A stretch of DNA of 64,000 nt from Cryptosporangium arvum DSM 44712 (GCF_000585375.1 NZ_KK073874.1:3038001-3102000), one strand, 5' to 3'; counted from the first letter of the stretch, positions 38,878 to 47,153 are shown. The notes: generated by a model not told the origin, from the sequence alone. Program-made: numbers and translations.

Positions 38878-39453
38878 CTATTTGAGTAGTGGGCCGGTTT
38901 CCTCGGTCAGCGCGAGGAGCAGGTCGCGGGTCTCCGCCAGCTCGCGCGGTTCCAGGCGCCCCTCGAACAGCGACGCGGTCGCGGTGCCGTCGGCCGCGCG
39001 AGTGATCAGCGCACTGCGTTGCGGGTGCAGTCCGTCCTGCGCGAACGCCTCCTTCCAGTGCCGCCCGTCCTCCTGTGCCCGGGCCAGCACCTGGGGGAGA
39101 TGGCCGAGCGCGGCCATCAGCGTCGCGTCGTGCCGGAGGGTGTCCGCGCCGTTCGGGTGCCCCAGGTTGGCGAAGACCGCGCGGACGTAGGCGCGGGTCA
39201 GGCGCCCCGGGCGGTCGTCGGCCGGGTCGAGGTGCGCTTCCACGGTGGCGTCGAACTGGGTCATCAGGTCGTCGACCAGGCCGCTGAACAGCGCGTCCTT
39301 GGAGGGGAAGTGGTGCAGGAGCCCGCCTTTGGAGACGCCGGCCTCGCGGGCGACGACCTCCAGGCTGACGGTGGCGCCGTGGGCGAGGACGGCGCGGGCG
39401 GCGGCGTCGAGCAGGATCCGCCGGGTGCGGGGGGCGTCTCGGGTCTGCGCCAT
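38878..39453 (-). CDS. TetR-family repressor of the adjacent exporter
   Basis: 191 residues. The N-terminal helix-turn-helix covers about residues 10-56 (TVSLEVVAREAGVSKGGLLHHFPSKDALF), and the C-terminal ligand domain is all helical. GVSKGGLLHHFPSK is typical of repressors controlling drug exporters. It is divergent from the DHA2-type MFS gene, with a perfect ACCGTC-TG-GACGGT palindrome just before that gene. Control of the exporter and of itself is inferred. Confidence 0.93.
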   Translation of the reverse strand: MAQTRDAPRTRRILLDAAARAVLAHGATVSLEVVAREAGVSKGGLLHHFPSKDALFSGLVDDLMTQFDATVEAHLDPADDRPGRLTRAYVRAVFANLGHPNGADTLRHDATLMAALGHLPQVLARAQEDGRHWKEAFAQDGLHPQRSALITRAADGTATASLFEGRLEPRELAETRDLLLALTEETGPLLK

Positions 39454-39502
39454 CGGGCTCCTCGGGGTCGGGGGTGTGACGAGAATATCGATGTACTAAC
39501 CG

Positions 39503-39516
39503 ACCGTCTGGACGGT
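39503..39516. promoter_or_regulatory. Palindromic TetR-type operator before the DHA2 exporter
   Basis: ACCGTC-TG-GACGGT is a perfect 14-bp dyad placed 6 bp before the MFS start and about 50 bp from the divergent TetR start. A bound repressor there would block both transcription start regions. Confidence 0.6.
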
Positions 39517-39522
39517 ACGTTG

Positions 39523-40992
39523 ATGTCCATGACAACGATGGTGACACCGCGGGCGGCCGGACGCCGGGAGTGGGCCGCGCTGGCCGTGGTGACGCTCGCG
39601 GTCGTCGTGCTCGCGATCGACGCCACCGTGCTGTCGCTGGCTGTGCCCGCGCTCACCGCGGACCTCGCGCCGTCCGCGACCGCACTGCTGTGGATCGGCG
39701 ACGCGTACTCGTTCGCGCTGGCCGGGCTCCTGGTGACGATGGGAACGCTGGCCGACCGGATCGGCCGCAAGCGGCTGCTGCTGATCGGCGCGACCGGGTT
39801 CGCGCTCGCATCGCTGCTCGCCGCGTTCGCGCCCGCCGCCGGGTGGCTGATCGCCGGCCGCGCGCTGCTCGGCGTCGCCGGGGCCACGCTCATGCCCTCG
39901 ACGTTGTCGATCATCCGTACGCTCTTCGCCGACGCCCGGCAGCGCACCACCGCGATCGCGGTGTGGTCGGCGGCGGCCGGTGGAGGTGCGGCGCTCGGCC
40001 CCGTCGTCGGCGGCGTGCTGCTCGACCACTTCTGGTGGGGCTCGGTGTTCCTGATCAACGTGCCGGTGATGGTGCTGCTGATCGGGTTCGGCGCGGTGCT
40101 GCTGCCGGAGTCGCGGGACCCGTCGCCGGGCCCGTTCGACCTCGGCGGCGCGCTGATGTCGCTGGTCGCGATCGTGGCGCTCGTCTACGCGGTGAAGCAC
40201 ACGGTGTCCGACGGGCTCTCCGCGGTCGCGCTGATCTCGGCCGGCGTCGGGCTCGCGGTCGGGTACGCGTTCGTGCGGCGCCAGCGGCGGTCGGCGTCAC
40301 CGTTGATCGACGTGCGGCTGTTCGCGCGGCCCGCGTTCGCCGGTGCGGTCGGAGCGAGCCTGCTCGCGGTGTTCGCGTTCAGCGGGCTGCTGTTCTTCTT
40401 CTCGCAGTACCTGCAGCTGGTGCGGGGCTACAGCCCGTCGGCGGCGGGGGTGCGTGAACTGCCGGCGACGGTCGCGTCGATCGCGGTCGTGGCGGTGGCG
40501 GGGTGGCTGGTCGTGCGGTGCGGGCGCGGCCGGGTGATCGGGGGCGGGCTGCTGCTCGCCGGGGCCGGGTTCGTCGGCCTCGCGCTGGCCGAGGGAGCCT
40601 CGCGTTACCTGTGGCTCGGGCTCGCGCTGGTGCTGGTGGGGCTCGGCGTCGGGCTCGCGTTCACGCTGACCACCGACGCGGTGCTCTCGGCGGTGCCGGC
40701 CGACCGGGCCGGGTCGGCGTCGGCGGTGGCCGAGACCGCGTACGAGCTGGGGGTCGCGCTCGGGATCGCGGTCCTCGGCAGCGCGCAGACCGTGCTGTAC
40801 CGCAACGCGTTACCGGCCGACGCGGGCGCGGCGGCGCGGGACTCGCTGGCGGCGGCGGCCGCGGCGGGCGAACCGCTGGCCGGGGCCCGGGAGGCGTTCG
40901 TCGCGGCCATGCAGACCACCTCGGTGATCGCGGCCGTCCTGCTGGCGGTAGCGGCCGCGATCGCCTGGCGCGTGATCCCGTCCGAACGCTAG
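39523..40992 (+). CDS. DHA2-family MFS exporter (14 helices), drug efflux type
   Basis: 489 residues. Helix 1 and its loop read VVLAIDATVLSLAVPALTADL, followed by the drug-efflux motif WIGDAYSFALAGLLVTMGTLADRIGRKRLLLIG and motif C-like WSAAAGGGAALGPVVGGVLL. These place it with EmrB/QacA/LfrA-type proton-driven exporters. ATG starts at 39523, 39529 and 39538 are possible and none has a strong ribosome-binding site, so the first is given. Divergent TetR and an intervening palindrome indicate ligand-induced expression. Confidence 0.93.
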   Translation: MSMTTMVTPRAAGRREWAALAVVTLAVVVLAIDATVLSLAVPALTADLAPSATALLWIGDAYSFALAGLLVTMGTLADRIGRKRLLLIGATGFALASLLAAFAPAAGWLIAGRALLGVAGATLMPSTLSIIRTLFADARQRTTAIAVWSAAAGGGAALGPVVGGVLLDHFWWGSVFLINVPVMVLLIGFGAVLLPESRDPSPGPFDLGGALMSLVAIVALVYAVKHTVSDGLSAVALISAGVGLAVGYAFVRRQRRSASPLIDVRLFARPAFAGAVGASLLAVFAFSGLLFFFSQYLQLVRGYSPSAAGVRELPATVASIAVVAVAGWLVVRCGRGRVIGGGLLLAGAGFVGLALAEGASRYLWLGLALVLVGLGVGLAFTLTTDAVLSAVPADRAGSASAVAETAYELGVALGIAVLGSAQTVLYRNALPADAGAAARDSLAAAAAAGEPLAGAREAFVAAMQTTSVIAAVLLAVAAAIAWRVIPSER

Positions 40993-41033
40993 GCCCGGCG
41001 ACACGGCCCTCGCGGGCCGGGAGGCCGCGCGGG

Positions 41034-42104
41034 TCAGGCGGCCGCGGTGGCCAGCTCGCGTCGTGAGTCGGAGGCGGCGGTACGGGCGGCCGGTTCGAGC
41101 GGGAGCGGTGCGGGGCCGGTGGGCGCGGCCTCGATCGCGAGCATCGCCCGGGGTGCGGCCGGCGCGACGGCCGGGCTCACCGGCGCGACCGCGGCCCGGC
41201 GGCGGACGACCAGGCGGTAACCGAGGACGGCGATCCCGGGCAGGGCCGCCACCAGCGCGAACAGCCCGTACACGACCGCGATCGTGAGCCCGGCCTGGGC
41301 CCCGAGCCCGGCCAGCCCGAACGCCCACGCGCAGAAGCCCTCACGGGGCCCCCAGCCGCCGACGCTCAGCGGCACCGCCATGACCAGCAGCGCCAGCACC
41401 ATCAGCGGCAGCAGCTGCCCGATCGGCGCGGTGGCCCCGGCCGCGCGCGCCGCCAGCACGAACGTCGCCAGGTGCGAGACCACGACCACGGCCGACGAGA
41501 TCCCGACCCAGATCCAGTTGCGCTTCGCGAGCAGCCCGCACCGCACGTCCCGGCCGACCGCGGCGGCCCGGCGCCGCAGCCCCGGGCGGGACGCGACGAC
41601 GGCGGTGAGCACGACGACGGCGACGAGGACACCCACGAGCAGCGACCGCGGCACCCGGACCCAGACGTAGTGCAGCAGCCACGGGTGCGCGAGCAGCACG
41701 GCCCCGCCGATGACGAACATCGCGACCTGGCCGGCGAACCGCTCCAGCACGACCGCGCGCACCCCGCGCCCCACGTCGCCGGTGTCGCGTCCGTTGCGCA
41801 CCGCGCGGTGGACGTCGCCGAGCAGCCCGCCGGGGAGCGTCGCGTTCAGGAACAGCGACTGGTAGTAGTCGGCGACCGCGCTGTGCAGCGGCATCCGGAT
41901 CCCCAGGCCGCGGGCGGCCAGCACCCAGCGCCAGGCGCTGGCCACGGTCGCGAGTAACCCGATGCCGAACGCGGCGAGCAGCGACCAGACGTTGATGACA
42001 CGCAACCCGTCCAGGAACGCGTTCGAGCCGAGGCGCCAGAGCAGGATGCCGATGATGGCGACCCCACCGAGCGTCCGGACCCAGGCCCAGATGCGTTGCT
42101 TCAT
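41034..42104 (-). CDS. Flippase-like integral membrane protein (UPF0104 / LPG-synthase-type membrane domain)
   Basis: 356 residues with about eight helices. VASAWRWVLAARGLGIRMPLHSAVADYYQSLFLNATLPGGLLGDVHRA and VVLERFAGQVAMF are typical of the AglD/MprF-N-terminal membrane family. Its members translocate or modify lipids; no aminoacyl-transferase domain is attached. The C-terminal 50 residues are Pro/Ala-rich and probably cytoplasmic. It is the last gene of a seven-gene operon and overlaps the methyltransferase stop by 4 bp. In that setting it could flip a lipid-linked product made by the upstream genes; this is inference. Confidence 0.85.
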   Translation of the reverse strand: MKQRIWAWVRTLGGVAIIGILLWRLGSNAFLDGLRVINVWSLLAAFGIGLLATVASAWRWVLAARGLGIRMPLHSAVADYYQSLFLNATLPGGLLGDVHRAVRNGRDTGDVGRGVRAVVLERFAGQVAMFVIGGAVLLAHPWLLHYVWVRVPRSLLVGVLVAVVVLTAVVASRPGLRRRAAAVGRDVRCGLLAKRNWIWVGISSAVVVVSHLATFVLAARAAGATAPIGQLLPLMVLALLVMAVPLSVGGWGPREGFCAWAFGLAGLGAQAGLTIAVVYGLFALVAALPGIAVLGYRLVVRRRAAVAPVSPAVAPAAPRAMLAIEAAPTGPAPLPLEPAARTAASDSRRELATAAA

Positions 42105-42982
42105 TCCGCTGCCCCAAGCATTGTCGTCGCCCCGTGCGGCAGGGCGAGCAGATCGGTGTGGTGGATGGTCACCCGGAGGTCGCCCGTGGCGAGGGCGTCG
42201 AGCCTCCTGGTCAGGTAGTCCTCGGCATCGTGGCCGCGCAGGGCGGCGGCGGCCGGAACCCAGCCGCGGAGCCATTCCGCGGTCAGGTCGGCGTGCGCCG
42301 CCCCGAGCCGCCACACGCTCGACCGCTGCTCGACCACCCAGCCGCGCCGGGTGAATGCGTCCGCAGCGGCGCCGCCCGCGTCGGGACCGAGCAGTTCCCG
42401 GCCCTCGACGTGGTGACGCAGGTGGTCGGCGAACCCGGCGGCGAGTTCCTCGTCGAGCGGATCGGCGGGGGAGAAGTCGACGGCGCCGGTGACCGAGAGC
42501 GTGATCAGCGCCGGGCACCCGGCCTCGACGCAGGTGGCCGCCAGTCGGTCGATCTCGTCGACGCTGAGCAGGTCCAGCAGCGCCGACGCGGTGATCAGCG
42601 ACGTCGAGCGAAGGTCACCGGGCGAGAGCTCGGTGAGATCGGCGTGCCGGGTCATCACGGTCACGCGGGAGGCGTCGGCCGCGGCCTCGGCGGCGTTGGC
42701 GGACGCGAACGCGAGCAGGTCGGCGTCGTGGTCCTGCAGTATCCAGCGCTGCGGGCCGTCGAGCTGCGGCGCGAGCCAGCGCTGCATCGAGCCGGTGCCG
42801 CAGCCGAGGTCCCGGATCAGGAGCGAGCCGCGGGTCGCGAGCGTCTCGGCCAGGTGACGGCGCAGCGGGACGAGCAGGTCGCGCGAGCGGGCCTCGGCGT
42901 CGGCCGGTTCACGCAGCTCCAGCCACGTCGGCGCATAGCGCGGTGCGTCCGTCAGTGTCACCCGTTCTCCGCTCATGTTCAC
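42101..42982 (-). CDS. Class I SAM-dependent methyltransferase
   Basis: 293 residues with a Rossmann SAM-binding fold: motif I LLIRDLGCGTGSMQRWLAP at about residues 55-72, then the acidic loop WILQDHDADLL and the post-II region LITASALLDLLS. Length and motifs fit a small-molecule methyltransferase; the substrate is unknown. The GTG at 42982 overlaps the stop of the CDP-alcohol transferase (GTGA); an ATG at 42976 is an alternative with better spacing from TAGG. Its own stop overlaps the start of the flippase-like gene. It is part of the 41-47 kb operon. Confidence 0.87.
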   Translation of the reverse strand: MNMSGERVTLTDAPRYAPTWLELREPADAEARSRDLLVPLRRHLAETLATRGSLLIRDLGCGTGSMQRWLAPQLDGPQRWILQDHDADLLAFASANAAEAAADASRVTVMTRHADLTELSPGDLRSTSLITASALLDLLSVDEIDRLAATCVEAGCPALITLSVTGAVDFSPADPLDEELAAGFADHLRHHVEGRELLGPDAGGAAADAFTRRGWVVEQRSSVWRLGAAHADLTAEWLRGWVPAAAALRGHDAEDYLTRRLDALATGDLRVTIHHTDLLALPHGATTMLGAAE

Positions 42983-43758
42983 TTACCTACTTCCACGTAC
43001 GGCTCGGAGACGGTACCGGTTCGAACCACACGCGTCACAGCCGTATGCCTGCGGTACAGGAAAAGGATGTCCCGGCCGAACGAGAACGTCAGTACGGCGA
43101 GCGACACACTGGCGATCGTCGTCATGACGGAGTCGGGTACCACTCCGGCCGCCGCGACGATCAGCACGATGCCCTGCACCGCGGCGATGACGCTGCGCGA
43201 CTGCCGGCGGGGCAGGTCACCGCGCAGCCAGGGGAAGGCCAGGCCGGCCGCCAGGTACAGGTAGCGGTAGGCGCCGATCGCGACGACGATCCAGAGGCCG
43301 AGCGCGTGGGCGACGTAGACGCTGAGCACCAGCGCGAGGATCGAGTCGACCTCACCGTCGAACCGGCCGCCCAGCTTCGTGGTGGTGCCGGTGCGGCGGG
43401 CCACCTGCCCGTCGATGCCGTCCATCAGCCAGGCGACGACGGCGAGCGTGACCAGGACGACCACCGGCGCGTCCCGGGTGGCCACCGAGTCCGCGACCAG
43501 CGCGGTCACGCCGCCGACGAGCGTGCACCGGGTGAGCGTCACCGCGTTGGCGGGCCCCAGCGACGCCGCCCCCGAACGGAGCAGCGCGCTGGTGAGCAGA
43601 GCCCAGGTGGTCACCGCGAACGTGATGCCGGCCAGCCATCCGGGGGTGCCGAGCCCTACCCCCGCGGCGAGACCACCGAGCACGGCGGTCTGCAGGAGCA
43701 CTCCCGCGGTGGCACCGCAGAGGGGACTCGCTGCGCTGACTCGAACATCTAACGTCAC
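42979..43758 (-). CDS. CDP-alcohol phosphatidyltransferase
   Basis: Integral membrane transferase that joins a CDP-activated alcohol to an acceptor hydroxyl in phospholipid-type synthesis. The family signature D-x2-DG-x2-AR-x8-G-x3-D-x3-D is complete (MDGIDGQVARRTG followed by GGRFDGEVDS), with about six helices around it. I prefer the GTG at 43758, giving 259 residues, because codon third positions upstream lose their G/C bias. A TTG at 43839 would give a 4-bp overlap with the HAD gene like other junctions here, so it stays possible. The acceptor and donor in this operon are unknown. Confidence 0.9.
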   Translation of the reverse strand: MTLDVRVSAASPLCGATAGVLLQTAVLGGLAAGVGLGTPGWLAGITFAVTTWALLTSALLRSGAASLGPANAVTLTRCTLVGGVTALVADSVATRDAPVVVLVTLAVVAWLMDGIDGQVARRTGTTTKLGGRFDGEVDSILALVLSVYVAHALGLWIVVAIGAYRYLYLAAGLAFPWLRGDLPRRQSRSVIAAVQGIVLIVAAAGVVPDSVMTTIASVSLAVLTFSFGRDILFLYRRHTAVTRVVRTGTVSEPYVEVGK

Positions 43759-43835
43759 TGATCCACCCGTTCCGGTCCGGTCACGACCCCGCGTCGCGCG
43801 CCAGATAGCACGGGCGGTTGCCACAGAAGGTTCAG

Positions 43836-44504
43836 TCAAACAAGCGACACGACGTGCCGGAGCCCGCGAGGGCCCGTCGCCGCGGGCCGGGGAAGCAGAA
43901 ACGCGTGCATTCCGACGGCGATCGCGCCCGAGTCGGTGAGCGGGTTGTCACCGACGAACAGGGTGCGTGCCGGGTCGACCTCGAGCGCGTCGCAGGCGGC
44001 CAGGAACACCGGGGTCGCGGGCTTGCACATGCCGTGCTGGAACGACATGACGACGGTGTCCACATAGGCCATGATGCCGAGCCGTTCCATCGCGGGACGG
44101 ATGTCGAAACCGGTGTCGCTCACGATGCCGATCTTCGTCCCGCGGTCGCGGAGCGCGCGCAGCGTCGGCACGGTGTCGGGGAACGCCTCCCAGGACTCGG
44201 CGGCCACCGTGCGGGCGTACAGCTTCTCCGAGAGGCCCTCGGCGAGCTGCTCGGCGCCCGCCGACCGGTACAGCGCGGTCCACACGTCGTGGTGCTTGTC
44301 CTCGGACAGGTCGCGGCCCTTGGCCATCTCCTCGGCCGTGCTGCTGCGGTCCAGGACGCGCTTCCAGACGTCGGCCACCTCGCCGGGGTCCAGCGGGGCC
44401 ATCCCGAGGTCGGCCGCCGCGCGGTGCAGCAGGGTCTCGCCGCTGCCGGCCAGGCGGATCAGGGTGTCGCCGGCGTCGAACAGGACTGCGTCGAACTCGC
44501 TCAC
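43836..44504 (-). CDS. HAD-superfamily hydrolase (phosphatase-like)
   Basis: 222-residue haloacid-dehalogenase-fold enzyme. Motif I is FDAGDTLI (nucleophile Asp), motif II GIVSDTGFD, motif III the Lys in CKPATPVF and motif IV FVGDNPLTDSGAI. The helical cap lies between motifs I and II. All catalytic residues are present, so phosphatase activity on a small metabolite is likely. The GTG start overlaps the glycosyltransferase stop by 4 bp. In the operon it might dephosphorylate a sugar or pterin phosphate; that is a guess. Confidence 0.9.
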   Translation of the reverse strand: MSEFDAVLFDAGDTLIRLAGSGETLLHRAAADLGMAPLDPGEVADVWKRVLDRSSTAEEMAKGRDLSEDKHHDVWTALYRSAGAEQLAEGLSEKLYARTVAAESWEAFPDTVPTLRALRDRGTKIGIVSDTGFDIRPAMERLGIMAYVDTVVMSFQHGMCKPATPVFLAACDALEVDPARTLFVGDNPLTDSGAIAVGMHAFLLPRPAATGPRGLRHVVSLV

Positions 44505-45697
44505 GTCCGCGTCTCCTCCACTACGGCCCGAATTTCCGTGAATAGCACGCGTGCCGTGTCGTCCCAGTTCGGAAAGGACTCCGAACGGGCCTTCGCGGCC
44601 GCGGCCATGGTGTGGCGTCGCTCGTCGTCCTCGGCGAGCGTGCGCAGGGCCGCGGCGAGCGCGGCGACGTCGCCGGGCGGCACCGCGAAGCCCTCGCGGC
44701 CGTGGCGGGCCAGGTGGGGAAGGTTCCCGGCGTCCCAGCCGACGACCGGCAGGCCCTCCGTCATCGCCTCGCCGTAGACCGTCCCGTACGGCTCGCGGAC
44801 GCTGGCCAGCGCGAACACGTCCGCGGCGCGGTAGAGGCCGACGACCTCGGCCGGGGTGACGAGGCCGTGGATCGTCACCCGGCCGGCGAGGTCGTCGCGG
44901 TCGAGGCGCCGGCGCACGCGCGCGGCGTAGCCGGGGTCGATGTCGGGGTCGCCGACCAGGTGCAGGGTCACCGCGTCGGCCGGGAGGGTCGCGACGGCCT
45001 CGAGCAGGTCGAGCAGGCCCTTGCGTTCGACCCAGTTGCCGACCGAGAGCACCGCGGTGCGCCGACCCTGCCGCAGGTCGGCGGCGGGAGCGACGGCGTC
45101 GTCGGCCGGGTTGCGCCCGGGTGCCACGACCGTCAGCAGGTCGGCGGGGAGGCCCGACGCGCGGAGGGTGTCGGCCAGGTCCTCGCTGGCGATCAGCAGC
45201 TTCGACGCGAAGCGGTACGCCCGCTGGTCGAGCAAGGCCTGGACCGTCCGCCGTACGCCCGTGTGGTCGATGCCCCCGGGCGGCTGGTGCAGCATCCCGA
45301 CGATCGGCGGTAGCCCACGCGCCCGCCACCGCCACCGCCCGCGACCTCCCGCGCCTCGAGCCGCGCCCGGAGTCGCGCCTTGAGCCGCGCCTTGAGCCGC
45401 GCCCGGGCCCGCGGTCGCCGGGCCCGCGGTCGCCGAGGCCCCGGCGGTCGGGGACGAGGCGGCGCGGCGGAGCCACGGGCCCAGGTAGGCGGCGGCGATG
45501 CTGTCGAGCAGGATCGCGTCGGGGGCGCGGGCCGCGAGGTCGGCGAGCAGGCCGCGGCCGGCGGCGACGGAGGCCGCGAACGAGCGCTCCGGCACCGACA
45601 CGAACTCCAGGAGCGCGTCGTGGGCGGCGGCGCGATCGGCGACGCGCCGGTGGTAGAGGTACCCACCGGTCATCGTCGCCGGATCACCCAGCGTCAA
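44501..45697 (-). CDS. GT4-family glycosyltransferase
   Basis: About 398 residues, GT-B fold. The C-terminal donor domain has VLSVGNWVERKGLLDLLEAV, IHGLVTPAEVVGLYRAADVFALAS and the EX7E segment REPYGTVYGEAMTEGLPVVGWDAGNLPHLA. A low-complexity Ala/Gly/Pro insert (about residues 77-118) separates the N-terminal half from PPIVGMLHQPPGG. The start is uncertain: the first ordinary start is TTG at 45697, yet the frame stays open upstream and reads RVALLTLGDP, the expected first beta strand, so a rare CTG start near 45712 is possible. The donor sugar and acceptor are unknown. It follows the pterin-synthase-like gene. Confidence 0.87.
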   Translation of the reverse strand: MTLGDPATMTGGYLYHRRVADRAAAHDALLEFVSVPERSFAASVAAGRGLLADLAARAPDAILLDSIAAAYLGPWLRRAASSPTAGASATAGPATAGPGAAQGAAQGATPGAARGAGGRGRWRWRARGLPPIVGMLHQPPGGIDHTGVRRTVQALLDQRAYRFASKLLIASEDLADTLRASGLPADLLTVVAPGRNPADDAVAPAADLRQGRRTAVLSVGNWVERKGLLDLLEAVATLPADAVTLHLVGDPDIDPGYAARVRRRLDRDDLAGRVTIHGLVTPAEVVGLYRAADVFALASVREPYGTVYGEAMTEGLPVVGWDAGNLPHLARHGREGFAVPPGDVAALAAALRTLAEDDERRHTMAAAAKARSESFPNWDDTARVLFTEIRAVVEETRT

Positions 45698-45732
45698 CAG
45701 CGCGACCCGCAGCGGACCGGCGTCGGGCGCGC

Positions 45733-46113
45733 TCAGGCGAGCACGCCCGAGTAGCCGCCGAACTCGGTCGCGTTCTCGTAGACGCGCACCGACAGCGTCG
45801 CGCCGGGCGTGCCGATCGCCGCGCCGATCCGGCCGTGCACCCAGTGCGCGAAGTCCTCGACGGTGACCGCTTCCTTGCCGATCTCCGGCGCGACGATCTC
45901 GTCCAGGTCGTTGTCCTGGAGCTGTTTCGTGAGGTCCTCGAGTGCGCCGACGAGCACGTCGAGATCGACGACCATGCCCTTCTCGTCGAGCTGCTCCCGG
46001 GAGACGACGAGCGCTAACCGGTAGTCGTGCGAGTGCTTCTCGCCCTCCGGGGGCGGCATGTCGGGCATGGTATGGAATGCGCGAACTCCGCGCTCGGTGC
46101 CTGCTTCGTACAT
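45733..46113 (-). CDS. 6-pyruvoyl-tetrahydropterin synthase / QueD-like protein
   Basis: 126-residue T-fold enzyme of the PTPS/6-carboxytetrahydropterin synthase family. Candidate zinc His residues are H14 (FHTMP) and H27/H29 (KHSHDYRL). The conserved MVVDLDVLVGALEDL and the C-terminal substrate Glu in VRVYENATEFGGY are present. The protein contains no Cys, so the usual catalytic Cys is absent and the reaction may differ from standard PTPS or QueD. AGGAG precedes the ATG at 46113. No queuosine genes are nearby; it sits between a dehydrogenase and a glycosyltransferase. Confidence 0.87.
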   Translation of the reverse strand: MYEAGTERGVRAFHTMPDMPPPEGEKHSHDYRLALVVSREQLDEKGMVVDLDVLVGALEDLTKQLQDNDLDEIVAPEIGKEAVTVEDFAHWVHGRIGAAIGTPGATLSVRVYENATEFGGYSGVLA

Positions 46114-46123
46114 GGCTTAACTC

Positions 46124-47089
46124 CTATCGGATGTAACGCAGAGCGGTGTGCAGGATGCCCGGATCGCCACGGTCGATCGCGGCGAACGCGTCGGCCGCGT
46201 CGGTGAACGCGAACTCGGTCGTGGCCAGCGACTTCAGCGGTAGCTCGGAGAGCAGGCCACGGGCGGTGACGCGCCGCCGGGCGTTCGTCCACCGCCCCTG
46301 GGCCGCGAACGGGATCGTCGACACCTGGCTGCTGCGGATCGTGAGCCGTCGCCGGTGGAAGTGCTCGCCGAGCGGCAGCGGTACCGGCTTGGTGCCGTAC
46401 CACGATCCCACCAGCGCCGTGCCCTCGTGCGCGAGCAGCGCCAGCCCGTCGGCCAGCGCACGCGGCGCGCCCGACGTCTCGATCAGCAGCGGCACCTCGC
46501 CGGGAGCCTCGTCCGGGCCGACCGCGTGGAGGCCGAGTTCGTGGGCCCTTTCCCGGCGCGTGGCCTCGGGTTCCACCGCGACGACCGAGGCGCCGGCTCG
46601 GTGCAGCAGCAACGACGTCAGCAGCCCGATCGCGCCCAGCCCGGTCACCACCACGGTGTCCTCGAGCACCGGACCGGCGTCGAGGGTGAGCTGCAGTGCG
46701 GTCTCCACCAGCGGGAACAGCGTCCCGATCCGCGGGTCGAGGTCATCGGGCAGCACCACGACGTCGTCCTCGCCGGCGACGAACCGGTCCTGGTGGGGGT
46801 GGAACGCGAACACGGTCCGGCCGGTGAGCGACCCGCTCTCGACGACGCCGACGCAGCTGTACCCGTACTGGAACGGGTAGTCGAAGCCACCGTCGGCGAG
46901 CGCGGAGAGCGTCGTGTCCCGCTCGGTGGAGGGGTTCAGCTCACCGCGGTAGGCGAGCAGCTCGGTGCCCGCGCTGATGCCGGACCAGACCGTGCGGACC
47001 AGCAGGTCGCCGGGGCCGGGCTCCGGGTCGTCGACGGCGCGGATCTCGATCGCGCGTGGGGCGGTGAACCAGAGGGCGTGCGTGGTCAT
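46124..47089 (-). CDS. MDR-family dehydrogenase resembling bacteriochlorophyllide/zinc-type alcohol dehydrogenase (BchC-like)
   Basis: 321 residues. The N-terminal GroES-like half has VRTVWSGISAGTELLAYRGELNPS and FQYGYSCVGVVESG. The NAD(P)-binding half has VVVTGLGAIGLLTSLLLHRAGASVVAVEP. The catalytic-zinc motif GHE of classical alcohol dehydrogenases is absent, and SGISAGTE replaces the usual CGTD, as in BchC-like proteins. It is the first gene of the operon, lying 10 bp before the pterin-synthase-like gene. GGAG lies 5 nt before its ATG. It may reduce or oxidise a side chain of the product; the substrate is not known. Confidence 0.86.
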   Translation of the reverse strand: MTTHALWFTAPRAIEIRAVDDPEPGPGDLLVRTVWSGISAGTELLAYRGELNPSTERDTTLSALADGGFDYPFQYGYSCVGVVESGSLTGRTVFAFHPHQDRFVAGEDDVVVLPDDLDPRIGTLFPLVETALQLTLDAGPVLEDTVVVTGLGAIGLLTSLLLHRAGASVVAVEPEATRRERAHELGLHAVGPDEAPGEVPLLIETSGAPRALADGLALLAHEGTALVGSWYGTKPVPLPLGEHFHRRRLTIRSSQVSTIPFAAQGRWTNARRRVTARGLLSELPLKSLATTEFAFTDAADAFAAIDRGDPGILHTALRYIR

Positions 47090-47153
47090 CGATCTCCGGG
47101 AGGGGTAGGAGTTGCTCGCATCAGTGTGCAACGGCGCTGGTGACGGCGCAGGT

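Noticed and set aside
35750-39547. A 1265-codon minus-strand open frame
   Set aside because: It covers the true cyclase at its 3' end, but the rest is out of frame with the second cyclase and TetR genes and has shadow composition.
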